A stretch of DNA of 49,096 nt. Source: Acetatifactor sp. (GTDB taxonomy: Bacteria > Bacillota > Clostridia > Lachnospirales > Lachnospiraceae). Shown piece by piece: positions 26,750 through 34,838 of the stretch (position 1 is the first letter of the stretch; every line of letters begins with the position of its first letter). The position numbers and the translations under genes are program-made. A model generated the notes under the pieces. That model made no database searches and had not been told where the DNA came from. It was given only the letters and a program-made list of their open reading frames with translations. Where the stretch lies: assembly GCA_022511465.1 (NCBI GenBank), contig JAFLRM010000025.1:1-49096 (forward strand), given 5' to 3'.

Positions 26750-26799
26750 CGAGACCGCTGAAAAGGGTATATGCCAATATGCTTTTTTCAGTAGTTTCG
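26750..26799 (+). ncRNA. Long hairpin in the pnp leader
   Basis: The core pairs CTGAAAA (26758-26764) with TTTTCAG (26785-26791), and GTATAT with ATATGC inside it. An outer arm CGAGAC (26750-26755) pairs with GTTTCG (26794-26799). Leader hairpins upstream of pnp are the known target of PNPase autoregulation in other bacteria. It could also be part of the rpsO terminator region. Confidence 0.5.
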
Positions 26800-26831
26800 G
26801 TTCCTCTGTTCCGATAGAGATAAAGCAAATG

Positions 26832-26844
26832 GCCGCATAGCGGC
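26832..26844 (+). other. Small hairpin next to the pnp ribosome site
   Basis: GCCGC, loop ATA, GCGGC ends five bases before the GGAGG of pnp (26850-26854), so it could affect ribosome access. Confidence 0.4.
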
Positions 26845-26859
26845 AGAATGGAGGAAACT

Positions 26860-28950
26860 ATGTACCAGACTTATGAAATGGAACTGGCCGGACGGACCCT
26901 GAAAGTGGACATCAACCGTGTGGGTAAGCAGGCCAACGGATGTGCGTTTATGCACTATGGCGATACTACGGTACTGAGCACAGCCACCGCATCCGAGAAG
27001 CCCCGTGAGGGCATTGATTTTTTCCCCTTGAGCGTAGAGTATGAGGAGAAGATGTATTCTGTGGGCAAGATCCCCGGAGGTTTTAACAAGAGAGAGGGAA
27101 AGGCGAGTGAGAACGCTGTCCTGACCAGCCGTGTCATCGACAGGCCGATGAGACCCCTGTTTCCCAAGGATTACCGCAATGATGTCACTCTGAACAATCT
27201 GGTGATGAGTGTGGATCCCGATTGCCGTCCTGAGTTGGTGGCTATGCTTGGCGCATCCATTGCAACTTGTATTTCCGATATTCCTTTTGATGGTCCCTGT
27301 GCTATGACTCAGGTTGGATTGATCGACGGTGAGTTTGTGATCAACCCTTCCCAGGAGCAGTGGAAGAGGGGTGACCTGAATCTGACGGTGGCTTCCACCA
27401 AGGAGAAGGTTATCATGATCGAGGCCGGCGCTAACGAGGTGCCCGAGGATAAAATGATCGAGGCCATCTACAAGGCGCACGAGATCAACCAGACGCTGAT
27501 TCAGTTTATCGAGAAGATCGTGTCCGAAGTTGGCAAGAAGAAGCATGAGTACACCAGCTGCGCGATTCCTAACGAATTATTCGAGGAGATCAAGAAGCTT
27601 GTCCCTCCCGAGGAGATGGAGAAGGCTGTATTTACAGACGACAAGCAGACTCGCGAGGAAAGTATCCGCGTGATCACCGAGAAACTGGAGGAGGCTTTCG
27701 CCGAGAACGAGGAGTGGCTCGCTATTCTTGGAGAGGCGATATATCAATATGAGAAGAAGACGGTTCGTAAGATGATCCTGAAAGATCACAAACGTCCTGA
27801 TGGACGTGAGATCACACAGATTCGTCCTCTTGCGGCTGAGGTTGACCTGATTCCCCGCGTACATGGCTCCGCTATGTTTACCCGCGGACAAACCCAGATC
27901 TGTAACGTGTGTACCCTTGCCCCGCTGTCCGAGCAGCAGAGACTGGACGGACTGGATGAGAACGAGGTGAACAAGAGATACATGCACCACTATAATTTCC
28001 CTTCCTATTCTGTGGGTGAGACCAAGCCTTCCCGCGGACCCGGAAGACGTGAGATCGGTCATGGTGCACTGGCTGAGAGAGCGCTGATCCCTGTGCTTCC
28101 CAGCGAGGAGGATTTCCCTTATGCGATCCGCACGGTGTCTGAGACTTTCGAGTCCAACGGCTCCACTTCCATGGCATCCACCTGTGCTTCCTGTATGTCT
28201 CTGATGGCAGCAGGCGTGCCCATCAAGAAGATGGTGGCAGGTATCTCCTGCGGTCTGGTGACCGGTGATACGGACGATGACTTTGTTCTTCTCACAGATA
28301 TTCAGGGGCTGGAAGATTTCTTTGGAGATATGGACTTCAAGGTGACCGGCACCACTGAAGGCATTACCGCGATCCAGATGGATATCAAGATTCATGGTTT
28401 GACCAGACCTATCGTGGAGGGGGCTATCGCAAGATGCCGCGAGGCGAGACTGTTCATTATGGATACTTGCATGAAGCCTGCTATCGCAGCGCCCAGACCT
28501 GAGGTTAACCAGTACGCACCCAAGATCATCTCTGTTCAGATCGATCCTGAGAAAATTGGTGATGTGGTAGGGCAGAGAGGCAAGACCATCAATGAGATCA
28601 TTGCCCGCACCGGCGTAAAGATTGATATCACCGACGATGGTAATGTATCCATCTGTGGAACCGACAAGGAGATGATGGACAAGGCCGTGGATATGGTGAA
28701 GATCATCACTACAGAATTCGAGGAAGGCCAGATCTTCAAGGGCAAGGTTGTGAGTATTAAAGAGTTTGGCGCGTTTGTCGAGTTTGCTCCCGGCAAGGAG
28801 GGTATGGTTCACATTTCCAAGATTGCCAAGGAGAGGATCAACAGAGTGGAGGATGTACTTACTCTGGGTGACATGGTTACTGTGGTCTGCCTTGGAAAGG
28901 ATAAGATGGGCAGGATCAGCTTCTCCATGAAGGATGTAGCGCAACAATGA
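26860..28950 (+). CDS. pnp: Polynucleotide phosphorylase
   Basis: A 3'-to-5' phosphorolytic exoribonuclease of RNA turnover, working as a trimer. The product has 696 residues. It holds two RNase PH-like domains separated by a helical domain, then KH (EKIGDVVGQRGKTINEIIARTGVKI) and S1 (FKGKVVSIKEFGAFVEFAPGKEGMVHIS) domains near the end. Active-site stretches such as RRTEVGHGALAERAL-type GRREIGHGALAERAL are present. ATG 26860 follows GGAGG with good spacing; an in-frame ATG at 26848 lacks one. Its leader carries hairpins that may allow autoregulation. Confidence 0.97.
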   Translation: MYQTYEMELAGRTLKVDINRVGKQANGCAFMHYGDTTVLSTATASEKPREGIDFFPLSVEYEEKMYSVGKIPGGFNKREGKASENAVLTSRVIDRPMRPLFPKDYRNDVTLNNLVMSVDPDCRPELVAMLGASIATCISDIPFDGPCAMTQVGLIDGEFVINPSQEQWKRGDLNLTVASTKEKVIMIEAGANEVPEDKMIEAIYKAHEINQTLIQFIEKIVSEVGKKKHEYTSCAIPNELFEEIKKLVPPEEMEKAVFTDDKQTREESIRVITEKLEEAFAENEEWLAILGEAIYQYEKKTVRKMILKDHKRPDGREITQIRPLAAEVDLIPRVHGSAMFTRGQTQICNVCTLAPLSEQQRLDGLDENEVNKRYMHHYNFPSYSVGETKPSRGPGRREIGHGALAERALIPVLPSEEDFPYAIRTVSETFESNGSTSMASTCASCMSLMAAGVPIKKMVAGISCGLVTGDTDDDFVLLTDIQGLEDFFGDMDFKVTGTTEGITAIQMDIKIHGLTRPIVEGAIARCREARLFIMDTCMKPAIAAPRPEVNQYAPKIISVQIDPEKIGDVVGQRGKTINEIIARTGVKIDITDDGNVSICGTDKEMMDKAVDMVKIITTEFEEGQIFKGKVVSIKEFGAFVEFAPGKEGMVHISKIAKERINRVEDVLTLGDMVTVVCLGKDKMGRISFSMKDVAQQ

Positions 28951-28966
28951 GATAGTGAAAGATTAG

Positions 28967-29024
28967 GAAAGGATGATCTGTCGCTGTGTGCAATCTGCAT
29001 GAGCAGTGGATGGGTCATCCTTTC
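28967..29024 (+). other. Perfect 10-bp stem-loop after pnp
   Basis: GAAAGGATGA (28967-28976) pairs perfectly with TCATCCTTTC (29015-29024). Inside, CTGC (28995-28998) pairs with GCAG (29003-29006). The 38-base loop and the missing T run argue against a plain terminator, although it follows pnp by 16 bases. It may be an mRNA-stabilising hairpin or a small RNA. Confidence 0.5.
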
Positions 29025-29062
29025 GTTGTTGAAGGTAGAGCAGGAGAGAAAGGAGAATATAT

Positions 29063-29641
29063 ATGGAGAATTTAATGGAACTATTGGCGACCAGACGCAC
29101 TTACCGTCGTTTTGAACAGAGGAAGATCGATCCCTCTATCGTGGACGAGATACTAATAGCTGCCAGGCTGGCATCCAGCGCGGCTAACAGACAGCCATTG
29201 TCTTATATTATCATCGAAGGAACAAATAAGGTGGAGCAGGTGTTTGAGTACACCAGATGGGCGGGAGCACTCCCTCCTGAGCAAGGGCAGCCCAGAGAGG
29301 ACGAACATCCGGTGCTCTTTATTGCCGTGGTGGAGAACACGGACATCAATCCGGACTGCGACACGGACGCCGGGCTTGCCATCGGCAACATGACATTGGC
29401 CGCTTGGAATCACGGTGTGGGCAGCTGTATTATTGGAGCATGCGACAAGGAGAAGCTGTCGGAGTTGTTTGGGTTGACAGAAAATCAGAAGCTGCACACA
29501 GTGGTGGCTTTCGGATACCCTTCCGTGAAAAGCTATGTGGTTCCGTTGGAGAAGGGAGAGGACTTTAAGTACTATTTGGACGATGATCGGGACTATGTGG
29601 TGCCCAAGAGGAAGCTGGCGGATGTGGTGACATATTTTTGA
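29063..29641 (+). CDS. Nitroreductase family FMN flavoprotein
   Basis: The 192-residue product has the nitroreductase fold: RRTYRRFEQRKID at the N-terminus (phosphate of FMN), AARLASSAANRQPLSYIII, and GLAIGNMTLAAWNHGVGSCIIGA in the central helix, ending with the FMN-binding FGYP motif. These enzymes reduce nitro groups, quinones or other small molecules with NAD(P)H; the physiological substrate cannot be read from sequence. ATG 29063 follows AAAGGAG. The M24 peptidase gene starts 22 bases downstream and may be co-transcribed. Confidence 0.9.
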   Translation: MENLMELLATRRTYRRFEQRKIDPSIVDEILIAARLASSAANRQPLSYIIIEGTNKVEQVFEYTRWAGALPPEQGQPREDEHPVLFIAVVENTDINPDCDTDAGLAIGNMTLAAWNHGVGSCIIGACDKEKLSELFGLTENQKLHTVVAFGYPSVKSYVVPLEKGEDFKYYLDDDRDYVVPKRKLADVVTYF

Positions 29642-29663
29642 GTGCAGGTTGTGAGGTAAAAAT

Positions 29664-30353
29664 ATGACTCATTTGGATATGCAGGATCTTAACAGAATGA
29701 CCATAAAGTATATTTCAGAGAATATTCGTGTTGGTATGTCATTATCTGAGGTCAGACGATTGTGCGAATCATACATGTTGAATCATGGCGCAGATTCTTT
29801 TTGGTACTGGGGCGTGGGAGCGTTTGTCTTTTCTGGGGAGGATACGATTCTTTCCGTGTCGGGAAAGCAGTATCAAACAGCGGACAAGGCGATTCAGGTA
29901 AACGATATTGTGACAATTGACCTGAGTCCACAGTGCGAAAATATATGGGGAGACTATGCAAGGACTATCATTATTGAGAATGGGAAGGTTATCCGTGATG
30001 TGAAGCAGATACAAAACAGCGAGTGGAGGCAGGGGCTTTGGATGGAGGAGTATTTGCATGGGAAGCTGTTGAAGATTGCCACGAAGGATATGACTTTTGA
30101 AGAATTATACTTTTTAATGAACGAAGTAATTGTGAAGAAAGGCTTTGTCAACTTGGATTTTCTGGGAAATCTAGGGCATTCGATCGTTCAAAAAAAGAGT
30201 GACAGAATTTATACAGAGAGGGGCAACCATACTAAATTGTCAGAGGTGGAAATGTTTACTTTCGAACCACATATCAGCGTGCCGGGATCTAAGTATGGCT
30301 ATAAGAGGGAAGATATCTATTATTTTAATGAGGGGCGTTTATTTAAATTGTGA
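29664..30353 (+). CDS. Small M24 family metallopeptidase-like protein
   Basis: A 229-residue, single-domain cytoplasmic protein with the pita-bread fold of methionine aminopeptidase and Xaa-Pro dipeptidase. All five metal ligands are present in order: Asp86 (TIDLSP), Asp97 (GDYARTI), His172 (LGHSI), Glu201 (FEPHI) and Glu216 (REDIYYF). It lacks the N-terminal creatinase domain of longer M24 enzymes. Substrate unknown; an aminopeptidase or proline dipeptidase role is possible. Base composition looks more AT-rich than the flanking genes, like the next gene, which may hint at a different origin. It lies 22 bases after the nitroreductase gene. Confidence 0.8.
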   Translation: MTHLDMQDLNRMTIKYISENIRVGMSLSEVRRLCESYMLNHGADSFWYWGVGAFVFSGEDTILSVSGKQYQTADKAIQVNDIVTIDLSPQCENIWGDYARTIIIENGKVIRDVKQIQNSEWRQGLWMEEYLHGKLLKIATKDMTFEELYFLMNEVIVKKGFVNLDFLGNLGHSIVQKKSDRIYTERGNHTKLSEVEMFTFEPHISVPGSKYGYKREDIYYFNEGRLFKL

Positions 30354-30393
30354 TTAAGGCAATTTGGCATGTCGTTATACAGGTAAAAAGAAG

Positions 30394-30422
30394 TTGACAA
30401 AATGAGAGCAAAATGATACAAT
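30394..30422 (+). promoter_or_regulatory. Promoter of the Rpn-family gene
   Basis: TTGACA (30394-30399), a 17-base spacer and TACAAT (30417-30422). It leaves a leader of about 185 bases (30423-30611) with no recognised element except the repeated word AATCGGT. Confidence 0.7.
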
Positions 30423-30611
30423 CTATCCATCAAGAGTAATCGGTGAAGCGTACAATCGGTACATTCGAGGCAAAATCTGCCATTTTACTCAAGAATTAGA
30501 TAAAATTGATAAGTGGCAGAGATGGTTGTCATAAGGGCAATGCAGTGGGAAGATTGTTTGCAAATGGCTGCTGTTTTTGGTAATCCTCTGTCAGGACAAA
30601 GGAGGAATACT

Positions 30612-31643
30612 GTGGGCAAAATCAGTAACGTAATGAATCACTATTTTAGTGACAACCAAAGATTTGCAGATTTGTTTAACGGAGTCTGTTTTCAGGGAGA
30701 AGCAGTGGTGAAGGCGGAAGAGTTGTCAGAAGCTTCTGAGGTTTACCATGAAGTGGCGGTAAATCATACTCGCAAAAGATGTGCAGGAAATAGGGCAGAG
30801 CGCATACGCGATGTGCGTAAGATGATGAAAAGTGGGGGGACATTGCGCATTCTGGCATTGGAGAACCAGGAGTTGATTGATTATGCCATGCCTTTCCGAT
30901 GTATGCAGTATGATACCATGGAGTATGGAAAGCAACTGAATCAGCTGAAAAAGAAGAATATTTGGGAGGGCAGATTAAAGACGCAGTCGGAGATTATCTG
31001 TAAACTGAGACAGACAGACCATATAGTGCCTGTGTATACACTATGCCTGTATCATGGGACAGAGAAATGGGATGGTCCAAGATCAATGTGGGACATGATG
31101 GACTTTGGAAAAGAATGGAAGTACTTTCAAAAAATTTTCAACGATTACCCCATGCGCTTATATTGTATCAATGAGTTACAAGAACAGGAAGCACTGAAAG
31201 TATTTCAAACAGAAGTAGGAACTTTGTTTCGGTCGCTTCAGTACCGAAAAGATAGAGAGGGGTTAAAGCATCTACTTCAAAATGACCCGGATTATAGACA
31301 GGTGGATGCCGATACACTGGAGGTTATGTCGGTAATGCTGGAGCTGCCGTCTGTCTGGGGAAACCGGATAAAATATCAAGTTAACTGTGAAGGAGAAAAG
31401 GAGGAATATGATATGTGTCAGGCAATCAGAGAATGGTCTGAGGAAGAGCGAAATATTGGTCGCAGAGAAGGACTTAAGGCGGGAATACAAAAAGGAATAC
31501 AGACTGGAATTAAACAGGGTGAAGAGGAGAAGACTTTTACAATTGTCAAAAATATGCTTCAGAGAGGTATGGCGGATAAGGATATCATAGCTATTGCAGA
31601 GTGTGACGGAGCATTTATTGATAGAGTGAGAAGCGTCACATAA
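30612..31643 (+). CDS. Rpn family recombination-promoting nuclease/putative transposase
   Basis: The GTG at 30612 is chosen because AAGGAGG precedes it by six bases; the frame is open about 100 bases farther upstream but without a ribosome site. The product has 343 residues. The N-terminal part begins ISNVMNHYFSDNQRFADLFNG and contains the PD-(D/E)XK-type nuclease core: Asp67 in RDVRK, then Glu84-x-Gln86 in ALENQ, followed by DYAMPFRCMQYD. The C-terminus carries the family's REGLKAGIQKGIQ-type low-complexity helices. Rpn proteins cut DNA and promote RecA-independent recombination in E. coli. No terminal inverted repeats or target duplications were found, so this copy is not shown to be mobile. 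Confidence 0.82.
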   Translation: MGKISNVMNHYFSDNQRFADLFNGVCFQGEAVVKAEELSEASEVYHEVAVNHTRKRCAGNRAERIRDVRKMMKSGGTLRILALENQELIDYAMPFRCMQYDTMEYGKQLNQLKKKNIWEGRLKTQSEIICKLRQTDHIVPVYTLCLYHGTEKWDGPRSMWDMMDFGKEWKYFQKIFNDYPMRLYCINELQEQEALKVFQTEVGTLFRSLQYRKDREGLKHLLQNDPDYRQVDADTLEVMSVMLELPSVWGNRIKYQVNCEGEKEEYDMCQAIREWSEEERNIGRREGLKAGIQKGIQTGIKQGEEEKTFTIVKNMLQRGMADKDIIAIAECDGAFIDRVRSVT

Positions 31644-31668
31644 TAAAATACTATTTGTTAATATGTAC

Positions 31669-31697
31669 TTGACAAATACCCTATGGGGGTATATTCT
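31669..31697 (+). promoter_or_regulatory. Copper-operon promoter
   Basis: TTGACA (31669-31674), a 17-base spacer and TATTCT (31692-31697). The spacer is almost entirely occupied by a CsoR operator. Confidence 0.88.
31676..31692 (+). promoter_or_regulatory. CsoR operator 1
   Basis: ATACCC-TATGG-GGGTAT is the pseudo-palindromic GC-core site bound by CsoR repressors. It lies between the -35 and -10 boxes, so bound repressor should block polymerase until copper releases it. Confidence 0.9.
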
Positions 31698-31709
31698 GTA
31701 AGAGGAACA

Positions 31710-31728
31710 AATACCCCCATGGGGTATT
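31710..31728 (+). promoter_or_regulatory. CsoR operator 2
   Basis: AATACCCC-CAT-GGGGTATT, with perfect 8-bp arms, lies just after the -10 box, 34 bases downstream of operator 1 centre to centre. Two sites suggest tight or cooperative repression. Confidence 0.87.
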
Positions 31729-31769
31729 TTGGTTTGCAAAATAGTTTTATGACAAAAGGAAAAACATTT

Positions 31770-32126
31770 ATGGAAAAGGAAAAAAGTTCTTGCTGCTGCA
31801 CTCCTCCTGAAGAGTCAGCGGATGTCGGCATAGAAGAAATGCCATTTGCCCGCACCAAGGATCGCTCAGAGAAAGAATACAAAGATCTGCTCAACCGTTT
31901 AAGCCGCATTGAGGGGCAGATCCGAGGCATCCGCGGTATGGTGGAGAAAGGCGCTTATTGCACGGACATCCTGACGCAGGTGGCTGCGGCCACGTCGGCA
32001 CTAAACAGCTTCAACAAAGTTTTGTTGGAAAATCACATGAAAACCTGTGTGACGAGGGATATTAAGGAAGGCAAGGAAGAATCGCTGGATGAGGTGCTGG
32101 CTATCTTGCAGAAACTGATGCGATAA
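31770..32126 (+). CDS. csoR: Copper-sensing repressor CsoR
   Basis: The product has 118 residues. Cu(I) ligands fit the Mycobacterium tuberculosis CsoR pattern exactly in spacing: Cys64, His89 (25 later) and Cys93 (4 later), in GAYCTDIL and ENHMKTC. RLSRIEGQIRGIRGM is the conserved first helix. The N-terminus carries an added SSCCCTPP cysteine cluster before a flexible stretch, which is not part of the usual fold. ATG 31770 follows AAAGGA; farther ATGs lie inside the operators and are rejected. The gene is first in an operon with copA and represses itself through the two operators upstream. Confidence 0.93.
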   Translation: MEKEKSSCCCTPPEESADVGIEEMPFARTKDRSEKEYKDLLNRLSRIEGQIRGIRGMVEKGAYCTDILTQVAAATSALNSFNKVLLENHMKTCVTRDIKEGKEESLDEVLAILQKLMR

Positions 32127-32167
32127 AAAGAAGAAAATTTAAAAGAGAATAGAAAAGAGGAAATAAC

Positions 32168-34756
32168 ATGGAACAATACACAGTCACGGGCATGAGCTGC
32201 GCCGCCTGCAGCGCCAGAGTGGAAAAAGCCGTGTCCAAAGTGCCCGGCGTGACCTCCTGTTCGGTGAGTCTGCTCACCAACTCTATGGGAGTGGAAGGCA
32301 CGGCATCCGTCGCAGAGATCGTCAAGGCGGTGGTGGATGCCGGATATGGAGCTTCTCTGAAAGGAGCAGGCAAGGGCGGAACCAGTGCGGAAAATGATGT
32401 GGCAATCGCAGAGGACGAGGCTTTACTTGCGGATCATGAGACGCCCCTCTTGAGAAAAAGGCTGATCGTGTCCCTGGTATTTTTGGTGGTGCTCATGTAC
32501 TTTTCTATGGGGCATATGATGTGGGGATGGCCATTGCCGCCCTTTTTTGACGGCAACCATGTGGCTATGGGTCTGCTGCAGCTGCTTTTGACAACGGCGA
32601 TCATGATAGCCAATCAAAAGTTTTTCGTAAACGGTGTGAAGAGTTTGTGGCATCGCGCACCCAACATGGACGCTTTGGTGGCATTGGGAGCAGGAGCGGC
32701 CTTTGTGTACAGCGTGTATGCCCTCTTTGCCATGACGGACGCGCAGGTGAAGGGCGATATGGCAGCTGTCATGGTCTACATGGACGAATTCTATTTTGAG
32801 TCTGCGGCCACGATCCTGACCCTGATCACGGTAGGAAAAATGCTGGAGGCGCGCTCTAAGGGAAAAACCACGGATGCGCTGAAAGGTTTGATGAAGCTTG
32901 CGCCCAAGACGGCGACGGTGGTGAAGAATGGTGTGGAGATCACGGTACCTATCGCACAGGTGAAAACGGGCGATCTCTTTGTAGTGCGCCCCGGTGAAAA
33001 TATCCCGGTGGACGGCGTCGTACGGGAGGGAAGCAGTGCTGTCAACGAGGCGGCACTGACAGGAGAGAGTATTCCCGTAGACAAGGAGACGGGGGACAGC
33101 GTGTCTGCCGCTACCCTGAACCAGTCAGGATTCCTGAAATGTGAGGCCACCAGAGTGGGGGAGGACACTACGTTATCCCAGATCATCCGTATGGTCAGCG
33201 ACGCAGCGGCCACCAAGGCTCCCATTGCCAAAGTAGCGGATAAAGTGTCCGGTGTCTTTGTGCCGGCGGTCATCGCCATCGCCTTGGTGACTATCGCTGT
33301 CTGGCTGTTTGCGGGGGAGAGCGTAGGGTTTGCACTGGCAAGAGGGATCTCCGTGCTGGTGATCAGCTGCCCCTGTGCATTGGGACTTGCCACCCCTGTG
33401 GCGATCATGGTGGGCAACGGCGTGGGTGCCAAGGGAGGTATTCTGTTTAAAACGGCGGTGTCTCTGGAAGAGGCCGGAAAAGTTCAGATCGTGGCTCTTG
33501 ACAAGACAGGAACCATCACAAACGGCACACCCAGGGTGACGGATGTGATCCCTGTGGAGAGCGTGACAGAGAGCGCACTTTTACTATATGCGGATGCTCT
33601 GGAGCAAAAAAGCGAGCATCCGCTGGCGAAAGCGGTGACGTCTTATGTGGCAGAGCTGCGGGCGGCGAAGCCGGACAAAACGGCGGATAAAGACAATATG
33701 CCTCTCGGCGATCTAACGAAGTTGTCGGATTTTCGGGCGTTTCCGGGAAACGGACTGAGCGCTTTGTATCAGGGAGAGAGGCTGATCGGAGGAAACCTTC
33801 GGTTTGTGAGCGACTCAGCCGATGTGTCGGAAGAGATCAAGCTCCGTGCAGAGCAGCTTTCCGAGGAGGGAAAGACACCGTTGTTCTTCGCAAAGGAGGG
33901 TTCCCTCTTAGGGATCATCGCAGTGGCGGACGTGATCAAGGAGGATGCACCTCAGGCGGTGCGGGAGTTACAGAACATGGGGATCCGCGTGGTCATGCTG
34001 ACCGGTGACAATGAGCGTACCGCGAGGGCGATCGGGGCACAGGCGGGCGTGGACGAGGTGATCGCCGGAGTGCTTCCGGAGGGTAAGGAGAGCGTGATCC
34101 GCTCCCTGAAGGAGCAGGGAAAGGTGGCCATGGTGGGCGACGGTATCAACGATGCGCCTGCACTGACCAGAGCTGACATCGGTATTGCCATCGGTGCGGG
34201 GACGGATGTCGCCATCGACGCGGCGGATGTAGTGCTGATGAAGAGCAGAATGGGTGATGTGCCCGCAGCGATCCGACTGAGCCGTGCGACTCTTAAAAAT
34301 ATTCACCAGAATCTATTCTGGGCGTTTTTCTATAATTGTATCGGGATCCCGCTGGCAGCAGGTGTGTGGATCCCTGTGTTTGGCTGGACGCTGAACCCTA
34401 TGTTTGGGGCAGCAGCTATGAGCCTTTCCAGCTTTTGTGTGGTTACCAATGCTCTGCGCCTGAATCTGGTAAAGCTTCACGACGCAAGCAGAGATAAAAA
34501 GAGAACTCAAAAACAAAAATCAAATCAGAAAGTGGAGGAAAAGAACATGAAGAAGACATTGCAGGTGGAAGGTATGATGTGTGGACATTGCGAGGCCAGT
34601 GTAAAGAAAGCCCTGGAGGCGCTGGAGCAGGTGGAAGAGGCTTTGGTAAGCCACGAGACCGGTATCGCAGAGGTCAGTTTAAAGGCCGATGTGGCGGATG
34701 AAGTGTTGAAGAAGGCTGTGGAGGATCAGGACTACAAGGTACTTGAAATTCGGTAA
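32168..34756 (+). CDS. copA: Copper-exporting P1B-type ATPase with C-terminal CopZ-like domain
   Basis: Pumps Cu(I) out of the cytoplasm. The product has 862 residues. Order of parts: heavy-metal-binding domain 1 (Cys11-x2-Cys14 in GMSCAACS), membrane helices, actuator TGES (298-301), the CPC metal site (401-403), phosphorylation Asp445 in DKTGT, SEHPLA, the hinge GDGINDAPAL, and helices with YN and MxxxS ligands (FFYNCIG, AMSLSSF) typical of Cu(I) pumps. A charged linker then leads to a second metal-binding domain (MMCGHCEAS) at 794-862. That domain is preceded in frame by a ribosome site and ATG (see 34534-34756). ATG 32168 follows AGAGG. Co-transcribed with csoR. Confidence 0.95.
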   Translation: MEQYTVTGMSCAACSARVEKAVSKVPGVTSCSVSLLTNSMGVEGTASVAEIVKAVVDAGYGASLKGAGKGGTSAENDVAIAEDEALLADHETPLLRKRLIVSLVFLVVLMYFSMGHMMWGWPLPPFFDGNHVAMGLLQLLLTTAIMIANQKFFVNGVKSLWHRAPNMDALVALGAGAAFVYSVYALFAMTDAQVKGDMAAVMVYMDEFYFESAATILTLITVGKMLEARSKGKTTDALKGLMKLAPKTATVVKNGVEITVPIAQVKTGDLFVVRPGENIPVDGVVREGSSAVNEAALTGESIPVDKETGDSVSAATLNQSGFLKCEATRVGEDTTLSQIIRMVSDAAATKAPIAKVADKVSGVFVPAVIAIALVTIAVWLFAGESVGFALARGISVLVISCPCALGLATPVAIMVGNGVGAKGGILFKTAVSLEEAGKVQIVALDKTGTITNGTPRVTDVIPVESVTESALLLYADALEQKSEHPLAKAVTSYVAELRAAKPDKTADKDNMPLGDLTKLSDFRAFPGNGLSALYQGERLIGGNLRFVSDSADVSEEIKLRAEQLSEEGKTPLFFAKEGSLLGIIAVADVIKEDAPQAVRELQNMGIRVVMLTGDNERTARAIGAQAGVDEVIAGVLPEGKESVIRSLKEQGKVAMVGDGINDAPALTRADIGIAIGAGTDVAIDAADVVLMKSRMGDVPAAIRLSRATLKNIHQNLFWAFFYNCIGIPLAAGVWIPVFGWTLNPMFGAAAMSLSSFCVVTNALRLNLVKLHDASRDKKRTQKQKSNQKVEEKNMKKTLQVEGMMCGHCEASVKKALEALEQVEEALVSHETGIAEVSLKADVADEVLKKAVEDQDYKVLEIR
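34534..34756 (+). other. Embedded CopZ reading unit inside copA
   Basis: GGAGG (34534-34538), eight bases, then ATG (34547) in the same frame as copA. Starting there gives a 69-residue protein beginning MKKTLQVEGMMCGHCEAS and ending at the copA stop, the size and layout of a free CopZ copper chaperone. The same region could thus be made both as a CopA domain and as a free chaperone. Internal initiation is inferred from sequence only. Confidence 0.5.
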
Positions 34757-34838
34757 TTTATGGATTAGTGATCTTATCCCTTATAATCTGAGATAAAACG
34801 CGAAAAATAGTGAAGAGAAGGGGATAAGGTGACTGAAT

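Noticed and set aside
27577..28947. A 456-codon open frame antisense to pnp
   Set aside because: Same reason; composition is typical of reverse-complement coding sequence.
30612..31643. Insertion sequence carrying the Rpn-type gene
   Set aside because: No terminal inverted repeats or target duplication could be found on either side.
31683..31769. Earlier ATGs of csoR at 31683 and 31749
   Set aside because: The first lies inside the promoter and operator, and the second lacks a ribosome site; ATG 31770 has AAAGGA at good spacing.
34480..34560. Programmed frameshift site at the copA end, as in E. coli
   Set aside because: The frame is continuous through the second metal-binding domain, so no frameshift is needed.
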